From: Nocardia vermiculata NBRC 100427 | GTDB lineage: Bacteria > Actinomycetota > Actinomycetes > Mycobacteriales > Mycobacteriaceae | Assembly (NCBI RefSeq): GCF_001613265.1 | Contig: NZ_BDCA01000034.1 | Span: 1 to 64,000 of the forward strand | DNA length: 64,000 bases | Direction: 5' to 3' | Shown here: positions 57,488 to 64,000 of the stretch, one piece after another | Position numbering within the stretch: the stretch's first letter is position 1 | Layout of the letters: each line of letters begins with the position of its first letter | The notes under the pieces: model-generated | What the model was told of the DNA's origin: nothing | Seen by the model: the letters and a program-made list of their open reading frames with translations, nothing else | Database searches by the model: none | Position numbers and translations under genes: made by a program

Positions 57488-58099
57488 ATGACATCCGCGG
57501 AGCACAGGCCGCTAGCGCACACGGTGCGGGGCGTCGACCACGCGGCGTTCCCAACCTTCGATCCGCGCGCCACCATCACCTTTTACCGAGATGTCCTCGG
57601 CTTCCCGGTCGTCCACGCAACATGCGCGCTGGGGTGGGGCCCCGGTGACCACCCGGACTTCATCCACTTCTTCTTCGACATCGGCAACGACGACCGGCTG
57701 GCCTTCTTCTACTACTTCGGCGTGCAGCCGTACTGTGACGCCGAGCTTCCGGAACTGCTTCACCGCGCCCGCCACCTCGCGATCCATGTGGACGACGAGA
57801 CGGATCTCCTGGAGTACCGGCGCCGCCTCGACGAGAGCGACTGGCCGTGTGAGCTGCAGGTGCGGCACGAGACGGTGGAGTCGATCTATGTCACCGATCC
57901 CAACGGGTATCTGATGGAGATCACCCGTCCACTGCGCGCGATCACCACCGAGGACGACATCGAAGCCAACCTGAGCGTCGACGCCCTGATGGCGGTGACC
58001 GAAGAACCCGAGCCCAGCTTGGAGAAGTTCTTCGCGCGCAAGGCGAAGCTGATCGCCGAGCGGTACGAGGGCGAGCCGGAGTTGGTGACGTTCGCATGA
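57488..58099 (+). CDS. VOC-superfamily protein (extradiol dioxygenase/glyoxalase-like)
   Basis: This 203-residue protein has one vicinal-oxygen-chelate module of two beta-alpha-beta3 units. Candidate metal ligands are His in GVDHAAFPTFDP, His in ARHLAIHVDD and Glu in YLMEITRP, the H-H-E pattern of type I extradiol dioxygenases and glyoxalases; DPNGYLMEI is the standard end motif. It could cleave a catechol-like ring or isomerise an intermediate. ATG 57488 follows GAGGAG; an upstream ATG at 57431 is less likely. It heads an operon of seven genes, each overlapping or nearly touching the next. Confidence 0.85.
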   Translation: MTSAEHRPLAHTVRGVDHAAFPTFDPRATITFYRDVLGFPVVHATCALGWGPGDHPDFIHFFFDIGNDDRLAFFYYFGVQPYCDAELPELLHRARHLAIHVDDETDLLEYRRRLDESDWPCELQVRHETVESIYVTDPNGYLMEITRPLRAITTEDDIEANLSVDALMAVTEEPEPSLEKFFARKAKLIAERYEGEPELVTFA

Positions 58100-58353
58100 C
58101 CAGGCTCTTCGTCCTCGACATCGACGATTTCCGTCCGTTGGCCGAGATTGCGGTCAAGGAGCCTGAAGTGACCGTCCGTCGGCGCGGGCCCTATCTCGAG
58201 ATCGCCGCGGCGGGTTCGATCCGCATCGAGCGCAATGCCACGGGATGCCGTAACGCCCTCTGGTACAGCGCGGTCGCTGCTGTCGAGGATGGCCGAATAA
58301 GCCAGTGGGACAAGTCGGAGCTGGTGGTCGAGCCGATCGGTGCCGAAGGATGA
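58096..58353 (+). CDS. Small protein of unknown function (85 residues)
   Basis: The product, MTRLFVLDIDDFRPLAEIAV and on, has a mix of charged and hydrophobic residues that looks like a small folded alpha/beta domain; it includes VTVRRRGPYLEI, then RNALWYSAVAAVEDG near the C-terminus. It has no signal, membrane helix or cysteine pair (one Cys only). It overlaps the VOC gene and the following hydrolase by ATGA on both sides, so it is certainly expressed if they are. No family is recognised. It could be a subunit or chaperone of one of the flanking enzymes. Confidence 0.82.
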   Translation: MTRLFVLDIDDFRPLAEIAVKEPEVTVRRRGPYLEIAAAGSIRIERNATGCRNALWYSAVAAVEDGRISQWDKSELVVEPIGAEG

Positions 58354-59612
58354 GCCCCTTGGCGGTGGATCGGCTGGGGGCGGGCCGGGACATCCATACG
58401 GCACAGGTGCCGCCCGGCGTCACGACGTCCGTACATCAGCTCACCACCTTCGACGGCGCCAAGGTCGAAGGAGTGTTGCACGCGCTCGACAGCGCCACGA
58501 CGGTGGTGACGATCATGCACCCGCGCCAGTCGGTTTCGCACCATCCGATCGTCCCACTCCTTCTGCGTGCCGGCGTCTCGGTCTGGACCCAGGGCACTCG
58601 CTCGCCGAACAACGACATCGCGCTGGTCCATGAACAAGCGGTGCTGGACGCGGCCGCAGGCCATGTTTTCCTCCGGGACACCGGGTTCGAGTCTGTGTTG
58701 ACCTTCGGTCATTCCGGAGGTGGAACGCTGTCGGCCTTCTACATCGAGCAAGCGTCGCTGGTACCGGAGTTACGGCTGGACGTGACCCCGGCAGGCCGGA
58801 CGATCGGACTGGCCGGCGCTCGGATGCCGATTCCCGACGGCGCGATCTTCCTCGCACCGCACCCGGGCCAGGGGCAGGTCCTGCTGCGCTGCATCGATCC
58901 GTCGGTCACCGACGAGTCGGACCCACTGTCGGTGAACCCGGCGCTGAACATGTACGCACCGGGCAACGGGTTCGCCGAGCCGCCGGGATCGAGTCGCTAC
59001 AGCGCGGAGTTCCTCCGCGCGTACCGGGCGGCTCAGCACGAGCGGATCGCCCGGATCGACGCCCGCGCTATGGAACTGGCCGACGAGACCTCGCGGGCCC
59101 GGGCGAGGTACACCCGCACCAAGGACCCGGCCGACCGCCGGACCGGCCTTGCGCCGCGGATCATCACCACATACCGCACCGACGCCGATCCGTGCTATGT
59201 CGACCTGTCGATCGACCCGAACGACAGGCACTACGGCTCGCTGTTCGGTCGCCGCCCGGATCTGATCAATTACGGCTTGGTGGGCTTCGGCAGGCTGACC
59301 ACTCCCGACGCGTGGTTGTCGACTTGGTCGGCGAACCACACCAACGCGGACTTCGTGCGGTGCGCGAGCGGCGTGCGGCTGCCGACGCTCTATCTCGAGT
59401 TCAGTGGCGATCAAGCCGTGCTTCCCCTTGCCAGTGCCCGGATGTTCGAGGCCTTGGCCGCCGCGGACAAGACCCGGCATGTCGTGCGGGGCCAGCACTT
59501 CGGACAGCCTCTCGCCGACGGGGAGCCGACCGGGTACGCCGCCGCGAACGTCCACATCGACAGCTGGATGGCCGATCGTTTCGCCATCGCACCACCACAG
59601 AGAACGAGGTGA
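58350..59612 (+). CDS. Alpha/beta hydrolase family protein (420 residues)
   Basis: This long alpha/beta hydrolase has an N-terminal strand region (TTFDGAKVEGVLHALD), an oxyanion segment VVTIMHPRQSVSHHP, the nucleophile Ser in VLTFGHSGGGTLSAFY, a large insertion or cap (about residues 190-320), an acid in YLEFSGDQAVLP and His in VVRGQHFGQP. It is not a close match to a named family known to me. Residues after the Ser carry GLAGARMPIPDGAIFLAPHPGQ. ATG 58350 overlaps the 85-residue gene. It may hydrolyse an ester, CoA thioester or ring-cleavage product. Confidence 0.83.
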   Translation: MSPLAVDRLGAGRDIHTAQVPPGVTTSVHQLTTFDGAKVEGVLHALDSATTVVTIMHPRQSVSHHPIVPLLLRAGVSVWTQGTRSPNNDIALVHEQAVLDAAAGHVFLRDTGFESVLTFGHSGGGTLSAFYIEQASLVPELRLDVTPAGRTIGLAGARMPIPDGAIFLAPHPGQGQVLLRCIDPSVTDESDPLSVNPALNMYAPGNGFAEPPGSSRYSAEFLRAYRAAQHERIARIDARAMELADETSRARARYTRTKDPADRRTGLAPRIITTYRTDADPCYVDLSIDPNDRHYGSLFGRRPDLINYGLVGFGRLTTPDAWLSTWSANHTNADFVRCASGVRLPTLYLEFSGDQAVLPLASARMFEALAAADKTRHVVRGQHFGQPLADGEPTGYAAANVHIDSWMADRFAIAPPQRTR

Positions 59613-59617
59613 AGGAA

Positions 59618-60190
59618 ATGGGCTCCATCGGAGTCGTCTACGACAGTGGCTACGGCCACACCGCCGCGCAAGCGAGAGCCGTCGGAGAAGGCGCGGCTTC
59701 GCTCCCGGGTATCGACGTCGCGCTGTATTTCGCCGAGGAGGTCGCCGCCGATCCCCGACAACTCGACGACTGCGACGCGCTGATCTTCGGGACCCCGACC
59801 TACATGGGCAGCGGCTCAGCGGTTTTCAAGACGTTCATGGAAGCCAGCTCGAAGATCTGGCTGCGCCAGGGGTGGAAGGGCAAGCTCGCCGCGGGTTTCA
59901 CCAACTCGAGCGGACACTCCGGGGACAAACTCAACACCCTCACCCAGCTGTGGCTGTTCGCCATGCAGCACGGAATGGTCTGGATCGGGCTGGGTCTGCT
60001 GGACGGTAACGGACGCAGTACGGGATCGGATTTCGAGCTCAACCGGCTCGGCGCTTACGCCGGCGCGATGTCGCAATCCAATTCGGACCAGGGCATCGAA
60101 GGCATGCGCGACAGCGACCTGCGGACCGCGTCGGCGTTGGGTGAGCGCGTCGCCGGCCAGGTCGTGTCGTGGCAGGGAGTCGGACACTGA
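59618..60190 (+). CDS. Flavodoxin-like (WrbA-type) FMN protein
   Basis: This 190-residue protein has the flavodoxin fold: IGVVYDSGYGHTAAQARAV at the FMN phosphate loop, FGTPTYMGSGSAVFKTFMEAS as the second FMN loop, and AGFTNSSGHSGDKLNTLTQL, which is the WrbA-like third loop. It may be an NAD(P)H:quinone reductase, for example acting on quinones formed in the pathway, or an electron carrier for the P450. ATG 59618 follows GAAGGAA. Its stop shares one base with the next start (TGATG). Confidence 0.87.
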   Translation: MGSIGVVYDSGYGHTAAQARAVGEGAASLPGIDVALYFAEEVAADPRQLDDCDALIFGTPTYMGSGSAVFKTFMEASSKIWLRQGWKGKLAAGFTNSSGHSGDKLNTLTQLWLFAMQHGMVWIGLGLLDGNGRSTGSDFELNRLGAYAGAMSQSNSDQGIEGMRDSDLRTASALGERVAGQVVSWQGVGH

Positions 60191-61329
60191 TGTCGGAAAA
60201 TTCTTTGAAGATCCTGGTGATCGGCGGCGGGCCCGCGGGCCTCTTCTTCTCGATCATCGCGAAACGAGCGGTGCTGAGCGCCACGGTTCATGTCAGGGAG
60301 CAGAACCCGGAGGGCGTGACATACGGCTGGGGCGTGGCGTTCAGTGAAAGTGCCGCGAGCACGCTGCGTCCCGCCGCGCCCGATGTGATCGACGCGCTCA
60401 CCGCGGGCACCCAGCATGAGCAGATGGTCCTCAGCCTCGATGGCGCCGATGTGCCGGTCCATGTCGGCCGCAGCTATCTCAACGCTCGTTGGTCGCTGCT
60501 CGACACACTCGAGAAGTTCGCTCTCGAGGCCGGGGTGAGCATCGAGCACGATTGCGACGCGGTGGTGACGGAAGAGGAGCTGGCCGACTGGGATCTGGTG
60601 GTCGGTGCCGACGGCGTCAACAGCCGCACGCGGGAGCGCTTCGCCGAGCATTTCCTACCGAGCGTGGAACTCGGGACCAACTGGCTGGCCTGGTACGGCA
60701 CCCCGAAATCCTATGCGCCGTCGATCATTCTGAACAACAGTGAGCACGGGCTGCTCATGGTGCACGCCTCCCGCTTTTCCGCCGAGATGAGCAACTTCAC
60801 CGTCGAGGTCGGCCAGGAGACATATGACCGGCTCGGGTTCGCCGATATGACTGAGGACGAGTCCCGTGAATTGTGCGAGCAGTTGTTCGCCGACTCGCTG
60901 GACGGAATGCCATTGCGGAGCAATCACTCTCCCTGGTTCCAGACGAAGTTCGTCAGCTGCGGTCGGTGGACCCACCGCAACCTCGTCCTGATCGGGGACG
61001 CACTGCACACCGTTCACCCCTCCATCGGCTCAGGCACCCGGTTCGCGATGCGGGACGCGGTCTACCTGACGCGGGCGATGACCGACGCGACGTGGGACAT
61101 CGAGGCCGGGCTGGCAGTGTTCGAGGGGACGCGCAGGCCCGTCGCCGACGCCTTCCAGGCTGCCGCGAAGCGAAGTATCGCCTGGTACGAGGGGCTTCCG
61201 TCGCGCACCATCACCCATCCGACGAAGTTCGCGCTCGAATACCTCATGCGCACGGGACGAGTCTCCTACCGGGAGTTCCGCCGGGAGAACCGCGAGGTCG
61301 TCCTCGGCTATGAGCGGGATCTGCGTTGA
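60190..61329 (+). CDS. FAD monooxygenase resembling salicylyl-/anthraniloyl-CoA hydroxylases
   Basis: This 379-residue flavoprotein has the FAD motif GGGPAG at residues 12-17 followed by EQNPEGVTYGWGVAFSE, a pattern recalled from salicylyl-CoA 5-hydroxylase and anthraniloyl-CoA monooxygenase. The VVGADGVNSRTR motif and LVLIGDALHTVHPSIGSGTR complete a group A hydroxylase. The C-terminal OYE-like reductase of the fused forms is absent. The aryl-acid ligase next to it supports a CoA-thioester substrate, which would be hydroxylated with NAD(P)H and O2. ATG 60190 is coupled to the preceding stop. Confidence 0.85.
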   Translation: MSENSLKILVIGGGPAGLFFSIIAKRAVLSATVHVREQNPEGVTYGWGVAFSESAASTLRPAAPDVIDALTAGTQHEQMVLSLDGADVPVHVGRSYLNARWSLLDTLEKFALEAGVSIEHDCDAVVTEEELADWDLVVGADGVNSRTRERFAEHFLPSVELGTNWLAWYGTPKSYAPSIILNNSEHGLLMVHASRFSAEMSNFTVEVGQETYDRLGFADMTEDESRELCEQLFADSLDGMPLRSNHSPWFQTKFVSCGRWTHRNLVLIGDALHTVHPSIGSGTRFAMRDAVYLTRAMTDATWDIEAGLAVFEGTRRPVADAFQAAAKRSIAWYEGLPSRTITHPTKFALEYLMRTGRVSYREFRRENREVVLGYERDLR

Positions 61330-63020
61330 TGCCGGCGCCGGAAGAAGAGAGATACGCCATGACGCCGACCCCCGACAACGCGGGAAAGATCGCCCTCTAC
61401 TCGTCCGAGGAGGAAACCCGCTACGTCCATGACGGACTGTGGGAATCACTCACTATCGCCGAGCACCTGCACGTCATCGCGCAGGACCACACCGACCGAG
61501 ATGCGCTGATCTACGGCGATATTCGGTTGTCCTTCGCGGACCTGGACCGGATCACCGATCAACGCGCCGCGGGCCTGCATCGTCTCGGGCTGCGGCCGGG
61601 CGGTGCGGTCTTGCTGCAAGTGCACAACACCGCCAACACCGTGATCGCTTGGTACGCGCTGCTCAAGGCAGGCTTGATCCCGGTGTGTACGCTGCCGCTC
61701 CACCGCGGCCACGAGATCGGCGAGATCGCACGGCAGACCGACCCGGTCGCGCACCTCGTCGCGGCCCGCGATCCCCGCTTCGACCTCGAAGCCTTCGCGC
61801 TGGCACAGGCCGAGGGGCGGGAGCGCGTGGTGCTGGTGTCCGACGGACCGGCCAACGACCCGCGCGCCGTGGAATTGGACGAACTGGGGTCGAACATCGA
61901 CGGTGCCGAAGCCCGGGCAGTCGTCGAACGAGTCCAAGCCGGAATCGGTAGGCAGTCACTCGCGGTGTTCCAGCTCTCCGGTGGCACCACCGGTGTGCCC
62001 AAGGTGATTCCGTGCCTGCACGCCCCCTATTGGCACTACGGTTCCAGCCTCGCCCGTGCGATGGGATGGGCCCCTGGCGACCGGATCGCGTTCATGATGC
62101 CGATCGTGCACAACGCGGGCATCATCATCGGTCTACAGGGCCCGCACAGCGTGGGGGCCACCCTCGTGCTCGGAGCTCCCGACGCCGCGGCCGCGCTCGA
62201 CCTCGTGGTCCGCAACGACGCGACCGACGCCCTGCTCGGCCCCTTCGTCTTCGACCTGGCGCTGGCTCCGGGGCTGGCCGCTGCTTCCGCATTGCGGCGC
62301 GTCCTGTTCAGTGGCAAGAAGGTGCCGCGCCGGCATATGGAGTCGCTGGAAGCACAAGGGATCTGGGGCGGGCAGATATTCGGCATGAGCGAAGGACTGT
62401 GCCTGACAACCCCTTTGGATTTCCCGCTGGACGCTCGAGTCGCGAGCGTCGGGGTGCCGATTTCACCCGGAGACGAGATTCGGCTGTACGAGCCTGGGAC
62501 CGAGGCGGAGGTGGGGCCCGGCGAGGTGGGGGAACTGTGTGCGCGCGGTCCCTACACCCTGCACGGTTATTACGATGCGGCCGAACACAACCGGGCCGCG
62601 TTCACCGCCGACGGCTTCTACCGGACCGGTGATCTCATGGCCGAGCAGACGATCGACGGGGTCCGCTGCTACACCGTCGAGGGCCGGATCAAGAACATGA
62701 TCAGTCGCGGCGGCGAGAAGATCAACACCGAGGAGGTCGAACTCCTCCTCTGCTCCCACGACGCGATCGCGGAGGCCGCGCTGGTGGCGATGCCGGACGA
62801 GCGGCTGGGCGAACGGGCCTGCGCTTTCGTCGTGACCCGCGACGGGTTCGAGATCGATCTCGCCGCCGTTCGCGGTCACTTCGATCGCCTCGAGGTCGCC
62901 AAGTACAAGTGGCCCGAGCGGATCGTCGTGTTGCCGGAGATGCCTCGGGTCAGCCAGGTCGGCAAGGTCGACCGACGCCGGCTGCGAGAGATCGCCGAAA
63001 TGCTCACGGCCGAGTTGTGA
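61329..63020 (+). CDS. Aryl acid-AMP/CoA ligase (class I adenylate-forming enzyme)
   Basis: This 563-residue protein activates a carboxylic acid with ATP. The P-loop-like motif LSGGTTGVPKVIP is near residue 216, then GQIFGMSEGLC, FYRTGDLM, VEGRIKNMISRGGEKINTEEVE and the C-terminal catalytic Lys in MPRVSQVGKVDRRRL. The motif and domain pattern are closest to 2,3-dihydroxybenzoate or salicylate AMP ligases (EntE/DhbE/SdgA type). No carrier-protein domain is nearby, so a CoA acceptor is likely. ATG 61329 overlaps the hydroxylase stop (TGATG); ATG 61359, with a purine-rich GGAAGAAGAG before it, is an alternative. Confidence 0.88.
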   Translation: MPAPEEERYAMTPTPDNAGKIALYSSEEETRYVHDGLWESLTIAEHLHVIAQDHTDRDALIYGDIRLSFADLDRITDQRAAGLHRLGLRPGGAVLLQVHNTANTVIAWYALLKAGLIPVCTLPLHRGHEIGEIARQTDPVAHLVAARDPRFDLEAFALAQAEGRERVVLVSDGPANDPRAVELDELGSNIDGAEARAVVERVQAGIGRQSLAVFQLSGGTTGVPKVIPCLHAPYWHYGSSLARAMGWAPGDRIAFMMPIVHNAGIIIGLQGPHSVGATLVLGAPDAAAALDLVVRNDATDALLGPFVFDLALAPGLAAASALRRVLFSGKKVPRRHMESLEAQGIWGGQIFGMSEGLCLTTPLDFPLDARVASVGVPISPGDEIRLYEPGTEAEVGPGEVGELCARGPYTLHGYYDAAEHNRAAFTADGFYRTGDLMAEQTIDGVRCYTVEGRIKNMISRGGEKINTEEVELLLCSHDAIAEAALVAMPDERLGERACAFVVTRDGFEIDLAAVRGHFDRLEVAKYKWPERIVVLPEMPRVSQVGKVDRRRLREIAEMLTAEL

Positions 63021-63073
63021 ATGGCCCGTCCCCACCAGAATCGGCGCACGTCAGCGCAGACGAAGGAGCCATG

Positions 63074-64000
63074 ATGACAAACGAAATTCCCGCCCTCGAC
63101 CACCTCGACCGGGCGCTGCCGGCAGCCGATGTCCGCCGGGCGCACTCGCAGATGCGCGAGGCGTGTCCGGTGGTGCACAGCGACCGGCACGGCGGGTTCG
63201 ACTTCCTGACCCGCTACGAGAATGTTCGTGCCGCGTTGACCGACGCGGACGCGTTCTCCTCGGCTGATGGTGTGCACATCCCAGCGAGCGGGTTGTTGCC
63301 TCCGGTGCCCGCGCTGGAGTTCGACGAGCCCGAACACTCCGAGTGGCGCGCGGTCCTCGACGGCCCGCTCACCCCACGCGCGGTGCGGGCGTTCGAACCG
63401 ATCATCACCGAGGTCGTCGACCTGCTGATCGACGACCTTGCGACCGCCGGAAAGGCCGACCTGGCAGAACAGATCGCGGAGCCGCTACCCGCTGTCGTGA
63501 TCGGACGGATGATCGGACTCGACCAGACCGAAGCGGTGCGTGCCCGAGGTATCGCGGCGGCGCTTTTCGCGGCGATGGGTTCGGAGGAGTTTCCCGCGCG
63601 GTTCGACGAGTTCTCCGCCCACACCCGGCGCTGGCTGGCCGACCGCCGGGAGAACCCGCGTGACGACATGCTCACCGAGATGGCCGGCGGTGTCGTGCAA
63701 GGCAAGCGAATCGACGACGCGGGTGCCACCGGACTGATGCTGGCCTACATCGTCGGCGGACACCACTCGACGGGTTCGGCCCTGGCCGGCCTCATCCGCC
63801 ACGTGCTGACCGTGCCAGGTCTGCGTGACGAACTCCTGGCCGATCGCCGCGGGCTGCCGCAGGTGATCGAGGAAAGCCTGCGGCTGACCACCCCGTTGCA
63901 GCTGTTCGCGCGCACTATGCGCTGCCCGGTGCAGGTCGGTGATCGCGAACTCGCCCAGGGTGATCGGGTTCTGCTGGATCTCGCGGCAGCCAACCGGGAT
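63074..64000 (+). CDS. Cytochrome P450, 3' end beyond window
   Basis: The first 309 codons of a P450 are present. Recognisable parts are DEPEHSEWR (helix C region), EPLPAVVIGRMIG, the I-helix VGGHHSTGSALAGLIRH and the K-helix ExxR as EESLRL, with LLDLAAANRD at the window end. The Cys heme ligand lies outside. The I-helix usually has A/G-G-x-D/E-T; here it is G228-G229-H230-H231-S232-T233, lacking both the acid and the first Thr. ATG 63074 follows AGGAG by five bases; ATG 63071 is directly before it. It is 53 bases after the ligase gene, on the same strand. Confidence 0.9.
   Translation, partial: MTNEIPALDHLDRALPAADVRRAHSQMREACPVVHSDRHGGFDFLTRYENVRAALTDADAFSSADGVHIPASGLLPPVPALEFDEPEHSEWRAVLDGPLTPRAVRAFEPIITEVVDLLIDDLATAGKADLAEQIAEPLPAVVIGRMIGLDQTEAVRARGIAAALFAAMGSEEFPARFDEFSAHTRRWLADRRENPRDDMLTEMAGGVVQGKRIDDAGATGLMLAYIVGGHHSTGSALAGLIRHVLTVPGLRDELLADRRGLPQVIEESLRLTTPLQLFARTMRCPVQVGDRELAQGDRVLLDLAAANRD

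Noticed and set aside
1..64000. CRISPR array, tRNA, rRNA, transposon or prophage
   Set aside because: No spaced direct repeats, cloverleaf, ribosomal RNA sequence, transposase or integrase was seen on either strand. A tRNA scan would be a useful check.

Overview
The window looks like chromosomal DNA of a mycolic-acid-containing actinobacterium, most likely Nocardia or a close relative. The base composition is strongly GC-rich, GTG starts are frequent, and most operon genes overlap by ATGA or GTGA. The middle of the window carries a gene order known from Mycobacterium tuberculosis around Rv1440-Rv1466: secG; pgl-opcA-zwf-tal-tkt; ctaB; qor; ctaA; an ABC pair; mptB; and sufR-sufB-sufD-sufC-sufS-sufU-sufT. 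MptB (lipoglycan mannosylation) also points to a mycolata genome. Genus assignment is inference; no rRNA gene is present.

Layout. 1-14.4 kb is an accessory catabolic region. It holds a DUF1214-like gene cut by the left edge, two luciferase-like oxidoreductases, an HsaA-like flavin monooxygenase, an IclR regulator, a four-gene dipeptide/nickel-type ABC importer without a binding protein, a TetR regulator coupled to an acetolactate-synthase-like ThDP enzyme, a Baeyer-Villiger-type monooxygenase with an altered fingerprint, and a second, paralogous TetR. 14.5-16.7 kb makes PAPS (APS kinase fused to a degenerate sulfurylase-like domain) and degrades PAP (CysQ). 16.7-19.4 kb is an SDR divergent from a TetR-OYE pair, with a clear 19-bp palindrome between them.

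19.5-51 kb is the conserved core, interrupted by accessory genes: MFS/LysR, flavin reductase, SDR/epoxide hydrolase, an FAD hydroxylase/TetR pair, an exported cyclohexadienyl-dehydratase-like protein, an FmdB zinc ribbon and a phosphotransferase. It supplies NADPH and pentoses (Zwf, OpcA, Pgl, Tal, Tkt), heme A (CtaB, CtaA), lipomannan (MptB) and Fe-S clusters (SUF). The SUF operon is preceded by a sequence that fits the mycobacterial SufR operator.

51-55.2 kb holds a secreted DUF4189 protein, an acyl-CoA dehydrogenase, an RDD membrane protein and Ku. 55.2-64 kb is a second catabolic locus that runs off the right edge. A TetR and an alpha/beta hydrolase diverge from a tightly coupled operon: VOC protein, 85-aa unknown, alpha/beta hydrolase, flavodoxin, aryl-CoA-hydroxylase-like FAD monooxygenase, aryl-AMP/CoA ligase and P450. 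The likely theme is activation of an aromatic acid to a CoA ester, ring hydroxylation and possibly ring cleavage; the substrate is unknown. No rRNA, tRNA, CRISPR array, transposase or phage gene was seen.
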